DNA of 64,000 bases from UTCFX2 sp963788305 (GCA_963788305.1 CAWBGK010000017.1:186001-250000), one strand, 5' to 3'; shown: positions 9,981 through 20,123, counted from the stretch's first letter. The notes: a model not told the origin generated them from the letters alone. A program made the numbers and translations.

Positions 9981-10004
9981 AGGGGTCAGTAAGGCCTGAC
10001 CCCT
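9981..10004. terminator. Hairpin downstream of the LysM/repeat-protein pair
   Basis: A 9-bp perfect inverted repeat (AGGGGTCAG with CTGACCCCT, 6-base loop) about 40 bases beyond the stop of the minus-strand gene at 10046. It has no U-tract on either strand, so it could be a factor-dependent terminator or an mRNA-stabilising hairpin. Confidence 0.5.
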
Positions 10005-10045
10005 CCTCTGGTTTATAGATCACTTGAAAAAGGTTTTTCGAAAGC

Positions 10046-10996
10046 TTAATCCTGCCCTTTTCCACTCAACATATTCCCCAGGGTGCTGATTAGAGTACTC
10101 GCAACCATATGTCCCGACTGGGAGTGATGAGGCGATGTGTTCATGTGGCTTCCTGCTAAAACAGCCTGAACCAGAGCCTCGCCAGTCGAAGCACCCTGCT
10201 GGTTGGCCTGCAAATAAGCCAAACCAGCTGTAAACAAGGTATTCAGGTTCAACCCCCCTTCAGATTGGCCTTCACTTGAATGCGAGGCAGATGGTTGAGA
10301 TGTGTTCCCACCCATCAATGCACCCATTAAGCTGCTCAAAGGATCTGATGTTTGGGGAATGGGGGACTGTTCAGGTGCAGGATACTGTGTACTTCCTCCA
10401 AGCAGAGATCCCATCAAACCACTCAGCAAATCCGATGATCCTGTTCCAGCTGAATGTTCACTTTGTTGCGGTGAGGCTGCGCCACCTAACAGCGAGCCCA
10501 GCAATTCACCCAGCTGATCTTGTGGAGCTGACTCAATCTGCTGGGTAGATTGAGTCGTGGAAAAAGATGAATTTGTGAGGGAGCCTAAGATGCCTGCCAT
10601 CAAGTCATCCTGAGCAGCTGGCTCCATCTCGGCAGTGGCGCCGCCTCCCAGGAGCGACTGTACCAGGCTCATCGCGTTCTTTGAAGTAATCGCATCCTGA
10701 CCTTGGAGCTGATTCGCTGCCCGAGCCAAACCCTCTGCATACATTTGAGCAGAGCCTGATTGTGCCTTCTTTTTTAATTTCTGGCTGGCAAAGTCCAATT
10801 GTTTTGAAGGAGTCTCGCCTTCTGTTTCTGTCAGAGCCCTTGAAATTATCCTGAAGTTAGCAACCATATTGTCGCCATGGTTGTGGTTGAGCTCATCTGC
10901 AGCGTTGAGCGATTCCTGATTCTCTTTCAGAACTCTGCCTACAGTCTGAAACAGATTGGACAGCTGTGTTTCTGTTTCTTGCATCTCGCCCTTCAT
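10046..10996 (-). CDS. DhaL/DAK2-like protein with Gly-rich hydrophobic repeats, function unknown
   Basis: Not assignable to a characterised family. Residues ~25-50 (LNHNHGDNMVANF) resemble the nucleotide/Mg site of dihydroxyacetone kinase L subunits (GDGDHGxNM), but the metal-binding aspartates are replaced by Asn/His, so kinase activity is doubtful. From ~residue 120 the chain becomes low in complexity, with at least three copies of an Asp/Leu/Gly unit such as LLSGLMGSLLGG and LGELLGSLLGG, plus a degenerate one, separated by Ser/Gln/Pro linkers. No signal peptide or clear membrane helix. Its ATG overlaps the stop of the upstream LysM gene (ATGA), so the two are probably co-translated and may work together at the envelope. 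Confidence 0.6.
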   Translation of the reverse strand: MKGEMQETETQLSNLFQTVGRVLKENQESLNAADELNHNHGDNMVANFRIISRALTETEGETPSKQLDFASQKLKKKAQSGSAQMYAEGLARAANQLQGQDAITSKNAMSLVQSLLGGGATAEMEPAAQDDLMAGILGSLTNSSFSTTQSTQQIESAPQDQLGELLGSLLGGAASPQQSEHSAGTGSSDLLSGLMGSLLGGSTQYPAPEQSPIPQTSDPLSSLMGALMGGNTSQPSASHSSEGQSEGGLNLNTLFTAGLAYLQANQQGASTGEALVQAVLAGSHMNTSPHHSQSGHMVASTLISTLGNMLSGKGQD

Positions 10997-11484
10997 TTTT
11001 TCATTTCAGGAGGCAATACCGGGATTCTCAGCACAGTGCCAGGACGGACTTTATTAGGATTGCTACCGATCGCTTACTTGTTTGCCTCGTATATCACAGT
11101 CCAATATTTCTTGGTCGCATGTCCGTAATATTTGAGGGCAAGGTAACTCAAAAACTCATCATCTGCTAGAGTGTGCATCTCAAGCGTGCTGGCTGCTTCA
11201 GCAGCGGCAGCTGCGGTGTTCCCAGCCTTTCGAGCCTGTTCATCATCATACAATTTGGCTTTCCACTCGGTCTTTAAAAGACGCTGCTGAAGCTCAACTG
11301 CTTTTTCGCTGGCAACCTTTTTTTCAGATTGAGTTGTTGCCAATGCAGCTTCAAGCCCCGCGACTTTTTTCTGCAATTCGGCAATTTGCTTTTTTGCTTC
11401 CTCAAGTGCTGCCTTTTCATCGCGGCTTGAGACCATGTTTAACGCTGTGTCCAGAATACCTTTGGTCTTCGGATCTTCTGTCAT
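10993..11484 (-). CDS. Coiled-coil protein with C-terminal LysM-type domain (one frame break)
   Basis: Residues ~25-75 form a long Lys/Glu/Ala coiled coil. The C-terminus reads DDEFLSYLALKYYGHATKKYWTVIYEANK and, after a one-base frame correction near 11083, continues as IGSNPNKVRPGTVLRIPVLPP. Together these make a complete LysM-like peptidoglycan-binding fold. There is no signal peptide, which is unusual for a LysM protein and suggests a cytoplasmic or non-classically placed role, as in other coiled-coil/LysM proteins. A strong AGGAG-rich ribosome site precedes the ATG at 11484, and the stop overlaps the next gene's start. The 135-base gap upstream holds no gene. Confidence 0.65.
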
Positions 11485-11619
11485 GATAAACTCCTCTCCT
11501 AATTCTTTTTTTATTCACTCCATTTTTGGTTTTTCTGATGAAGTGATGACTACAAAATAGTATTTAGCTCAAACTATTCGCTGGTGCTGTATCTGTTCGT
11601 GCTGATCCAGCCATTTCTC

Positions 11620-12662
11620 CTAAAACATTAATCGGTTTACCATATCGATGCTCTCACGGGGCGGGCGCAGACGATCCGGAGCCAGCCTGTTGAGAGGTGT
11701 ATCTGTAAGATTATAAATATCCATCAAGGATGGCTGATGAGGATTGATATAAATTAACCCCGTCAGAAGCCACTGTTTCGCATTGGCCTCCTCCAGCATC
11801 CGCATTGCCTCCGCCCGGTTAAAAGGGTCATAATCATGCTCAAGTTTCTTTAAGATCACCTTTGAGCCATCATGCATTGTGACTTCCTTGGCTTCTCCCT
11901 CTTCGTATTCCACGAGGATTTCTTCCGCCCGGGGGACAAAGGACAATTCATGCAAGGCGACTTCATGCTCCCTTCCCCCAGGCGTATGAGTGAACCGTGT
12001 CATCTTTATTATTAAACGTCACGCAAGGACTGATGATATCCAGCACCGCGATTCCATCATGGCTGAGGGCTGCTTTGATCAATTCCTTCACCTGCTTTGG
12101 ATCGCCAGCAAACGAGCGTGCGACAAAAGTCGCATTTCCCACGAGCGCTTCCCAGGCGATATCGACCGGCATGTAGGGATTTGAACCCTGTCCCTTCAGA
12201 TACAGACCGGTCTCGGCTGTTGCAGAAAACTGACCCTTCGTCAGACCATACACCCCGTTGTTCTCGACAATATATACCAGCCGTAAGTTTCGCCGAAGCA
12301 CATGCTTGAATTGTCCCATCCCGATGCTGGCAAAATCACCGTCACCGCTGACTGCGAAACCTTTCAAGGTATGATCTGCAAATAGCGCACCGGTTGCCAG
12401 GGACGGCATGCGGCCATGCAGCCCGTTAAACCCGAATGAGCGATTCAAGAAATAAGTTGGACTCTCTTGAACAACCGATTCCACTGAACTTCACAATATT
12501 TTCCGGGATAATATCCAGCTCATAACAGGCTGCGATGATCTGGCTGGAAATTGAATTATGCCCGCAGCCCTGGCATAATGTACTCGGATTACCGCGATAA
12601 TCAGATTTGCTCAGGCCTGCCGAATTAACCTGGCCTCTAGTCATGGTTGATTGATCAGTCAT
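11620..12662 (-). CDS. korB: 2-oxoacid:ferredoxin oxidoreductase, beta subunit (two frame breaks)
   Basis: Thiamine-diphosphate subunit of a KorAB-type enzyme that converts 2-oxoglutarate (or a related 2-oxoacid) plus CoA to acyl-CoA, CO2 and reduced ferredoxin. LCQGCGHNSISSQ and KFSGIGCS near the N-terminus, SGDGDFASIGMGQ (TPP/Mg site) and ENNGVYGLTKGQFS are diagnostic, as is the C-terminal CVTFNN region. Frames change near 12465 (after GIGCS) and near 12000 (before FTHTPGGREHEVALHELSF). A GAGGAG ribosome site lies ~14 bases before the ATG. It follows korA closely. Substrate (2-oxoglutarate versus pyruvate or branched keto acids) cannot be fixed from sequence. Confidence 0.9.
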
Positions 12663-12669
12663 GATATTT

Positions 12670-14504
12670 TTATCTCCTCGGCAAAATTAAGTCCACAACA
12701 AAATGTGCTGTTAATGGCAAGCCATCTGTATAAGCAATTGATTTCAAAGACAGAGACTTGAGTCGGATTTTCCAACGACAATAATTGGTGGAGCTGACCA
12801 TCCCGGTTCATTTCCACGACATAATTCCGTTTATGATCCTGCAGAAATTTTCTAACCTGGTCGGTAAAGGGAATTGCTCGAATCCGAAGGAAATCGGTTT
12901 TTATTCCCTGGTTGATAAGATCGAGCACGCGCCTCGGCTATTGCCGGTTCCGTCGATCCAAACGAGATCACGCCAATTTCTGCCCCTTCTGTTTCTTCAA
13001 TATATGGTTCTGGGACAAATTGGCGGGCATATTCAAATTTCTTCTTCAGCCGCTCCAAGAGATCGTGCCAGACCAGGTTATCCTCCGAATAGCGAGCATC
13101 TTCATCATGCCCTGTTCCACGGGTGAAGTAAGGGGCACGAGGATGTCGATTTCCCGGCACCGTCCTGTATGGAACACCGTCTCCATCCACATCCAGATAG
13201 CGAGCCCACTTTCCTTTCCAGCCCTCCAGATCAAATTCCCAGAGCACCTTACCACGGTCCATCTCGGTATCAGGGTATTCGAACGGGCGCGTCATCCATT
13301 GGTTCATTCCAAAATCAAGATCGCTGAGCACAAATACAGGGGTTTGAAGCCGCTCGGCAATGTCGAAGGCTTTCCACCCGAACTCAAAACATTCAAACAC
13401 AGACCCAGGCAATAACATCACCTGCTGAGTATCCCCATGACCAATAAAGTTGATGAAAGTCAGATCGCCTTGAGCGGTGCGCGTCGGCAAACCAGTGCTC
13501 GGACCAACCCGCTGTACGTCCCAAACAACGATCGGTACTTCGGCGAAATAGGCCAACCCTGCGTATTCTGCCATCAGGCTGAGTCCCGGACCAGAGGTTG
13601 ATGTCATCGCGCGCAATCCAGCCCAGCCTGCACCGACCGTCATACCAATCGCAGCGAGCTCATCTTCTGCCTGGAGCACCGCAAAGCTGTTCTTCCCAGG
13701 CTCAATCGGATCTTTCCGGAGCAAAGGAAGATATTCAATCAAGGTCTCTGCCAGGCTGGATGCAGGTGTGATCGGATACCAGGCAGCAAATTGGACTCCG
13801 CCGTAGATGGAGCCTATCGCGGCTGCTGTATTTCCATCCGCCATAATATATCCATTTGTCGCATCCATCGGTTCGACGACAAAGGGATCCGTTTTGGTCA
13901 AGTTGTCTCCTGCCCATTCATAGGCCACCTGGATCACGCTGAAATTTAATTCAATCGGCTTCGGTTTTCCCTTAAAGTGGAAATCAAGCGCCTGCCGAAT
14001 TGCATCTAGATCGATTTTCAGCATCTGCGCAATCACACCGACATAGACCATATTTGCTATATAATCACGAAGATTTGGCGCCGAGCCCGATTCTCGAACC
14101 AGACGCTTCACAGGCATGGGATATTTGACAATATCATTACGATCCATTGCTAAATTGACATCATCAGCATAGAAAAAGACTCCCCCGGGCGTTACACTCC
14201 GAAAATCTTCTGCAAATGTCGCAGGATTCATCGCAACGACAATCTCCCGTTCTTCTCGGCGGGCCAGGAAACCATCCTTGCTGAGGCGAATGGTATACCA
14301 GGTAGGAAGCCCTTGAATGTTCGAAGGAAACAGGTTCTTTCCTGAAACAGGAATACCCATTTTAAACAGTGCCCGCAGGATCGTCAGGTTAGAAGTTTGA
14401 CTCCCGGAACCATTGACAGTCCCGACTGTGATTGAGAAATCATTTACTACTGGGCTTATTCCATTCATTCCGAAAAGGTTTTCACTGGCTTGTGGCAACG
14501 ACAT
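12670..14504 (-). CDS. korA: 2-oxoacid:ferredoxin oxidoreductase, alpha subunit with fused gamma domain
   Basis: Partner of korB. The N-terminal ~190 aa is the gamma domain (GTVNGSGSQTSN); the rest is the alpha domain with AAWYPITPASSLAE, QAEDELAAIGM, STSGPGLSLM and GLPTRTAQGDL. This gamma-alpha fusion is the usual KorA layout (~610 aa). Frames change near 12930 (after EPAIAEAR) and near 12720, after which the tail reads YTDGLPLTAHFVVDLIL and stops at 12670, eight bases from the korB ATG. A strong AAAGGAG precedes the start at 14504. The gene sits 45 bases downstream of a GntR regulator and is plausibly under its control. Confidence 0.92.
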
Positions 14505-14549
14505 AAAATCTCCTTTATGAGATGAAACAAGTATTATCCGTAATTTTAC

Positions 14550-15269
14550 TTAAGACGAAACATCTTCGGCTCTTCGAGGGATAGGAAGTTGATACAGCAA
14601 ATCGCGATGCCGCACCAAAAGATCGTAGCCCATTTGATAATTTCCAGCACAAATCGCCTCAACCATTTGTTGGTGGTAGTTCCAAACTTCCTGGAGATAG
14701 CTTATGTCAGCATATAGGTTCAAACCTACCGCCTCGTATGCTTCCCAGTACCCTTCTAATAATCCGGTGACAAACGGATTATTCAATCGGCGGTAGATGC
14801 CAAGGTGCAAATGTTTGTGTTCATCATGTGGAATCTGGATCGGGGTGCCCCACAATTTCTCCCAGGCTCTCGCAACAAGGTTTTGGAGCATATCATGGTC
14901 TGGAGGGGTCAATAGGCGGGCTGCTTCATCCCAATAGGATGCTTCGAGATGATTACGCAGATCCGAATATGCCAAAAAATTGGATCGATCAATCTCGATC
15001 GCATAGGACAGACTTTGCCTTACTGCAGGTAGAAAAGCATAAGGGAGACGGCGAATCCCGGTCCGAGGCCGGATATCGACCAGACCAAGTGCCTTGGCTA
15101 CTTCCAACTGTTCGCGAAGTAAAGATACGCTGACACCGAGCTCTTTGCTCATCTCACTCAGTGATGGGAGCTGATTCTGAACAGCGTTCACCCTTGTGTC
15201 CGTTTCTCCATTGGAGGGGTGGTTGACCAGGTAATTCAGGAAGTCAGACGATAATTTTGGCATTGACAC
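14550..15269 (-). CDS. GntR-family (FadR-like) transcriptional regulator
   Basis: About 240 aa: a winged helix-turn-helix at residues ~25-75 (LPSLSEMSKELGVSVSLLREQLEVAKALGLV) followed by a helical ligand-binding domain of FCD type containing the DLRNHLE region and an HLHLGIYRRL block. FCD-type GntR proteins sense organic acids and usually repress neighbouring metabolic genes and themselves. It precedes korAB on the same strand, and a 24-base palindrome lies just upstream of its start, so autoregulation and control of korAB are plausible. The ligand is unknown. Start could also be the ATG two codons in. Confidence 0.85.
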   Translation of the reverse strand: MSMPKLSSDFLNYLVNHPSNGETDTRVNAVQNQLPSLSEMSKELGVSVSLLREQLEVAKALGLVDIRPRTGIRRLPYAFLPAVRQSLSYAIEIDRSNFLAYSDLRNHLEASYWDEAARLLTPPDHDMLQNLVARAWEKLWGTPIQIPHDEHKHLHLGIYRRLNNPFVTGLLEGYWEAYEAVGLNLYADISYLQEVWNYHQQMVEAICAGNYQMGYDLLVRHRDLLYQLPIPRRAEDVSS

Positions 15270-15283
15270 TCTAAACTTATTGT

Positions 15284-15307
15284 ATTAATCTGATAAATCA
15301 GACTAAT
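15284..15307. promoter_or_regulatory. Palindromic operator upstream of the GntR gene
   Basis: A 24-base near-palindrome centred between 15295 and 15296, whose core TCTGAT-AA-ATCAGA is symmetric and whose flanks ATTA/TAAT extend the symmetry (10 of 12 half-site positions match). It ends 15 bases from the regulator ATG. Size and location fit a GntR/FadR-type dimer site for autoregulation; this is inference. Confidence 0.6.
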
Positions 15308-15375
15308 CATATTATATCACTCGATCAAATTCGAAGTCAAGGACAATCGCTGGAGACAAGAGTGACAGAGGGAAA

Positions 15376-16574
15376 TCAGATGCTTGCCATGCGGAAGGCT
15401 GCCTCAACAATTAAGGCAGCAGCATTAGGCAAGACAGTCTCATCGAAGTCAAATCGGGGGTGGTGGTGAGGGGCATTCAATTCTTTTTCTGCATTCGACG
15501 ATCCAATAAAGAAGAAACAACCAGGCACTCTTTGGAGGAAACAAGCCATGTCTTCGGAACCCATGGTCATAAAATCAGACTCAATCTGAACATCTTTGGA
15601 CACTTCCATGATCGTGTCCAGGACGGCTCTGGTGACGGTCGGATGATTGTTCAACGCTGGGGTTGAAGGATCATACTCGATTGTCGCTTCACAACCATAA
15701 ACAGCAGCCGTACCATAGACGATTTGTTCGAATCTCTCCAGGACGGTTTCCCTTACGCCAGGATCGAAAGTCCGGATCGTCCCTTGAAGATAGACTATCG
15801 GTGGGATCACATTCGAAGTCTCTCCACCCTGGATCATTGTCACGCTGACAACTGCGGTTTGAAGCGGGGAGACATTCCGAGAAACGATGCTTTGCAGACC
15901 AACAACAAGCTGTGCTGAAGCAAGCAGCGGATCAACTGCAAAGTGCGGGAGTGCCCCATGACCACCTTTTCCACGAATTTCAATCTTATATGTCTCTGCA
16001 GCGGCCATCATAGGTCCTGATTTCAATCCTACCCACCCAGCAGGTTTCTCGTTCCATAGATGCAGACCAAGTGCATAATCGGGATTTGGTTTCTCCAAAA
16101 TTCCTTCTTTGATCATCTGCTCTGCACCGCCCAAACCTTCTTCGGCAGGTTGAAAAACCAATTTGATCGTGCCGGAAAGAAGATGGCGATTCATAACCAA
16201 TATACGAGCTCGCGGTCAATCCAATGGCTGTATGTCCATCGTGACCGCAGGCATGCATTACGCCTTGATTGAGCGAAGCGTACTCGACCTGATTTTCTTC
16301 ATGGATTGGCAATGCGTCCATGTCGAATCGAAGCATCACAATGGGTCCTGGATGATCGCCCTCGATCAGTCGCTGAAATCCCTGTAGCGGCAATCCCGGT
16401 TTTTACTTGCAGACCCAGCGCTGACAATTCATTCGCGACAATCCCAGCCGTGCGGTTTTCATGGAATGCGAGCTCGGGGTGACGGTGGAAATCTCTTCGC
16501 AAACCGCGAGTATATTCAAACAGCTCCTGCGCCAAAGGCAAGATACCCGGGTTGTCCGTCTGACGGATCCTCAT
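15376..16574 (-). CDS. M20-family metal-dependent amidohydrolase (two frame breaks)
   Basis: Zinc-type peptidase/amidohydrolase of the hippurate/N-acyl-amino-acid hydrolase group, releasing an acyl or peptide moiety. Family landmarks in order: RDFHRHPELAFHE, MLRFDMDALP (metal Asp), HACGHDGHTA (metal His), FQPAEEGLGGA (catalytic Glu-Glu), the dimerisation-domain GKGGHGALPH, and near the C-terminus APHHHPRFDFDE (metal His). Frames change near 16385 and 16205. It is the last gene of the iscX-nuo-mrp operon, 26 bases after the PIG-L deacetylase. The substrate is unknown; pairing with a deacetylase hints at amide or acetyl removal from small metabolites. Confidence 0.9.
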
Positions 16575-16600
16575 CTGGATTTTTACCTTTTTCGAAAATT

Positions 16601-17317
16601 CTAAGCGAGCCGGATCATTCGAAAGGTCTCTTCGTAGCGTGGGTTTTCAGGAGTGCTGTCTTCCGTATGGCGCTTGATCATTCGCTCCGTAAACGCTTCA
16701 CGTTCACCGATCTGGCTGGCGTGTTCATACAGAGCTCGCAGCTTGGTTTGCCACTGTTCGGTCACATCGACGTGAATATTGGGTTCCTGAGTTCCGGATA
16801 TCCAGACCTCACGGGGGGTATGCGGCTGCAATCCTTCATCCCAAAGGAGCTCTGGAAAGTAAAGCGGATTGCCAGCAGCCGGAAATACAGCATCCAGGAC
16901 CACCTGACCGGCAGCACGATGGTCTGGGTGATTTATCCGGAAATCGCCAACATATAACGTTTTCGGATCGCATGTGACCAGGATGTCCGGACGAACTTTC
17001 CGGATGATTCGGGTGACTTCGCGGCGCATCTCCAGGTCTGGGACCAGATAACCATCCGGATACTCGAGAAAATTTACATCGCTGACACCCAGGACTGCAG
17101 CTGCAGCGTGTTGTTCTACACGCCGATCACTGCATAATTCCCCAGGAATCGTATCAGGCTCTGAGGCGCCTTTGTCACCACAAGTTAATAACCAATAGGT
17201 GACCTGATGCCCAGCAGTCGTCCATCGGGAAATCGTTGCTCCGCAGAAGAACTCTGGATCATCCGGATGAGCGAGAATCACAAGTATTTTCTGCGGCACG
17301 GACCAATCTTCAAACAT
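16601..17317 (-). CDS. PIG-L/LmbE-family N-deacetylase
   Basis: Zinc-dependent hydrolase of the family that removes N-acetyl groups from GlcNAc conjugates (MshB, BshB, PIG-L). LAHPDDPEFFCGA near the N-terminus carries the metal-binding HPDD, and FRINHPDHRAAG supplies the second His cluster. At 238 aa it is typical of bacterial members. It starts two bases after the ricT stop and is followed by the M20 hydrolase. Family is certain; whether it makes a low-molecular-weight thiol or acts in catabolism is not shown. Confidence 0.9.
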   Translation of the reverse strand: MFEDWSVPQKILVILAHPDDPEFFCGATISRWTTAGHQVTYWLLTCGDKGASEPDTIPGELCSDRRVEQHAAAAVLGVSDVNFLEYPDGYLVPDLEMRREVTRIIRKVRPDILVTCDPKTLYVGDFRINHPDHRAAGQVVLDAVFPAAGNPLYFPELLWDEGLQPHTPREVWISGTQEPNIHVDVTEQWQTKLRALYEHASQIGEREAFTERMIKRHTEDSTPENPRYEETFRMIRLA

Positions 17318-17319
17318 GG

Positions 17320-18324
17320 CTACATTTTGCCCCTTTGTTTTCGGGATTTCTTCCCCCTTTGAGGGAAAGGACGAACTACGCCCTCGTTAGAGGGTTTTAC
17401 CTGGATTTCTGGTTTTGTACCTGGCAAATCATCTTTTTGACAATCGCATTCACCATTCGGATGTTTGCTGCACGGTTGTTGGGCTTTGGAACGCAGCGCT
17501 TCGAGCTCATCGTATGGTTGAATATCCATCAGATCGAATTCACTGCGAGTCCCATTGTCAAGAATCACGACCACCGATTGTTTCAATGGGAAAACATCAT
17601 CTACCTTGCCTTCTCCTGTCGGTGTGACCACTCGTTTTCCACGTTTCGGCATAATTTTACGCGCTTCGACATATTGTTCGTATTCATAGATCAGGCAGCA
17701 CCGCAGCCGCCCGCACATCCCAGTGATTTCTGATGGCGTCAGGGAGATGCCCTGCTCTTTTGCCATTTTGATCGATATTGGACTGAACTCAGTCAAGAAC
17801 ATGGAACAGCAGCGATTATCCAGCCCGCAAGCACCCATCCCCCCAAGCATTTTTGCCACATCGCGCGGACCGATCTGTCGCATCTCAACCCGTGAGCGCG
17901 GGTACATGCGCTGCATGACTGTATTCAGTTTCCGTAAATCTATTTTACTTTCTGACTCTGTACTGTATAAAAATGACAACCGGGCACCATCAAAAGTGAA
18001 TTCAGAGCCGACAATCTTCACCCCGGGGATCTTAATTTCCGCTAACTTAGCCCGGCAGTTGATCGTTGCTTCCAGTTCTTTCTTCTGCCAGATTTGGCGC
18101 AGCACCAGATCTCGGGCTGTCGCTTTTCGATGGATTGGCTTCCATGTCCCTTCCGGAGGAGGAACAGGGTCAGAGACGACCTGGATGATCTCACCTAATT
18201 GTCTACCCCGACTCGTTTCGACGATCGCAAAATCTCCCACCTGAATGTCGCTGCAGTGACTCGCGTTAAAATGATATACCTTCCCAACTTTTTGAAAACG
18301 GATACCAACAATATACGGTTCCAT
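17320..18324 (-). CDS. ricT: PSP1/RicT-family Fe-S protein
   Basis: Homologue of Bacillus RicT (YaaT), part of the RicAFT complex that carries Fe-S clusters and promotes RNase Y maturation of operon mRNAs. The core PSP1 domain spans ~residues 1-270, with the conserved cysteine blocks GLDNRCCSMFL and GRLRCCLIYEYEQY that bind cluster in the family. A ~60-residue C-terminal extension is Lys/Arg-rich with its own Cys triad (CSKHPNGECDC), unlike short RicT proteins, and may be an extra metal or RNA site. It lies in an operon otherwise full of Fe-S proteins (iscX, nuo, mrp). No RicA or RicF is visible here. Confidence 0.88.
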   Translation of the reverse strand: MEPYIVGIRFQKVGKVYHFNASHCSDIQVGDFAIVETSRGRQLGEIIQVVSDPVPPPEGTWKPIHRKATARDLVLRQIWQKKELEATINCRAKLAEIKIPGVKIVGSEFTFDGARLSFLYSTESESKIDLRKLNTVMQRMYPRSRVEMRQIGPRDVAKMLGGMGACGLDNRCCSMFLTEFSPISIKMAKEQGISLTPSEITGMCGRLRCCLIYEYEQYVEARKIMPKRGKRVVTPTGEGKVDDVFPLKQSVVVILDNGTRSEFDLMDIQPYDELEALRSKAQQPCSKHPNGECDCQKDDLPGTKPEIQVKPSNEGVVRPFPQRGKKSRKQRGKM

Positions 18325-18381
18325 GATTAATTTACAGGGGTCTGATCAACAATCCGTCATAACCAGACTCCTTCAGCCTCT

Positions 18382-19455
18382 CTACCCAATTAAATTGATG
18401 GGGACAAAATTCGATCCCTTTACGGCTGAAACGCTGATTTTTGCTGCAACATTTTCAGCAACATTGATCAATGCTTTCGCGACCGGTGAGTCTGGGTTCG
18501 TGATCACGACTGGCTGTCCGGAATCGCCGCCCTGACGGACCATTGGATCGATCGGGATCGCGCCAATAAAGGATACACCGGCATTGTTCGCCAGGTCTCG
18601 GCCGCCTCCAGAACCAAAAATATCCATCCTGGTCCCATCTGGCAGTTCTAAGTAGCTCATATTTTCAACCACGCCAAGAATATCCACATTAAGCTGGCGG
18701 AACATCTCCAACCCGCGGCGCGCATCATCCTGTGAGACCTGTTGAGGCAGCGTCACGATTACGCCTCCGCTCAATGGCAGCGATTGCGCCAGGCTGAGTG
18801 CAGCATCTCCCGTGCCTGGCGGCAGGTCCACGATCAGGTAATCTAACTCACCCCATTCAACATCGGTTAAGAACTGTCGAATCGCCGAATGGAGCATCGG
18901 TCCACGCCAGATCAGCGGTTGGTCTGGCTTGACCAGGAAACCAATGGACATCAGTTTGACGCCGTAAGCTTCCGCCGGGACGAGTTTATCATGATTCGGT
19001 TCTGGTAGACTGTGCACCCCCATCATGGTTGGCACGTTTGGACCGTAAATGTCGGCATCCAGCAAGCCTACCCGCGCCCCGCTCTTTGCCAGAACAACAG
19101 CAATGTTCACTGCAATCGTACTTTTTCCAACCCCGCCCTTCCCAGAGGCAACTGCCACGGCATTTCGAATGGGCAGCTCGAGCAACCCTCGAGCCTTACC
19201 ATCGCTGGGGACATTGGAATCAAATTTCACCTCGACTCGCTTGACACCAGGCAGTGCTGCAACTGCTTCGCGTGCTTCCCGCTCAATCCGATTTTTCATT
19301 GGGCAGGCCGGGGTAGTCAGGACAACAGTAAATCGAACAAGGTCATCAATAATTTCGATGTCACTGATCATATTCAATGCAACCAGATCGCTATGAAGCT
19401 CAGGTTCTTGGACTTTGCTGAGCGCATTCAACACTTGATTACGGGTAATTTCCAT
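18382..19455 (-). CDS. mrp: Mrp/ApbC-type P-loop Fe-S cluster carrier ATPase
   Basis: Cytosolic scaffold/carrier delivering Fe-S clusters to apoproteins. N-terminal MIP18/DUF59-like domain (~1-90, with LTTPACPMKNRIE), then a deviant Walker A ASGKGGVGKST, Walker B DADIYGPNVP and DLPPGTGDA. The C-terminal CxxC that bridges the cluster in many Mrp/Nbp35 proteins is absent (MSYLELPDG stands in its place), so cluster binding here would have to use other cysteines. It lies 24 bases after nuoI, so it probably helps build complex I clusters encoded just upstream. Confidence 0.92.
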   Translation of the reverse strand: MEITRNQVLNALSKVQEPELHSDLVALNMISDIEIIDDLVRFTVVLTTPACPMKNRIEREAREAVAALPGVKRVEVKFDSNVPSDGKARGLLELPIRNAVAVASGKGGVGKSTIAVNIAVVLAKSGARVGLLDADIYGPNVPTMMGVHSLPEPNHDKLVPAEAYGVKLMSIGFLVKPDQPLIWRGPMLHSAIRQFLTDVEWGELDYLIVDLPPGTGDAALSLAQSLPLSGGVIVTLPQQVSQDDARRGLEMFRQLNVDILGVVENMSYLELPDGTRMDIFGSGGGRDLANNAGVSFIGAIPIDPMVRQGGDSGQPVVITNPDSPVAKALINVAENVAAKISVSAVKGSNFVPINLIG

Positions 19456-19479
19456 CGATCTTTTTACCTTCTTCTCAGT

Positions 19480-20092
19480 TTAATTGGCAGCAGCGCGACG
19501 GGCTGCTTTTGCGGCTTCCGCTTCCGCCCTGGCTTTTTCTTCACGCCCATAGTTTACCGGTCGGATCTGGGCATAATAGGAGACAGGCTTCGAAAGCATC
19601 TCTTTATCGCGAATATTCTTCGCGTGGCGATCATAAACAGACAATTCATAATCATGGTCCATTTTAATTGCATCAAATGGACAGAATTCTGCACAAAAAC
19701 CACAATTCATGCAGATATCGATATCTATGAAAAACTCTTTTGGTTCTGGCACCGGACGGCCTGTCACAGGGTCATTTGTGCGGACAATCCAGATGCACTG
19801 CGGAGGGCAGACTTTTGAACAGATGCCGCAGGACGTACAGCGAAGCTGCTTCTCTCCATTTGTACCTTCGTCGTACACAAGGAAGGGAGTAAAACGGAAT
19901 TCTTCTGGAACCGGGAGTTTTTCTTCCGGGTACTGGACTGTAAAAACTCCGCACGTCTCCGCACTACGCCTTCGATCAATCCCTTCTGGAGAATAGTAGC
20001 GTCTTCCGAACCAGCGGATATCGTCCAAGATAGGTATCGACGAACCGCTTCATCGTGACGCCTAAACCTTTCAGGATTCCCATACCATCCAT
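19480..20092 (-). CDS. nuoI: NADH-quinone oxidoreductase subunit I (one frame break)
   Basis: Ferredoxin-like subunit carrying clusters N6a and N6b in the peripheral arm of complex I. The motifs CTSCGICSKVCP and CMNCGFCAEFCP each ligate a [4Fe-4S] cluster. The ORF from 20028 lacks the N-terminus; removing one T near 20030 joins it to GILKGLGVTMKRFVDTY, giving the family start at 20092 with GGAG nine bases upstream. It has an Ala/Arg/Glu-rich C-terminal tail. It follows nuoD directly; nuoH, which often precedes nuoI, is missing here. Confidence 0.93.
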
Positions 20093-20123
20093 GTCATCAG
20101 ACTCCTATGGCTTGCGTTTCAAT

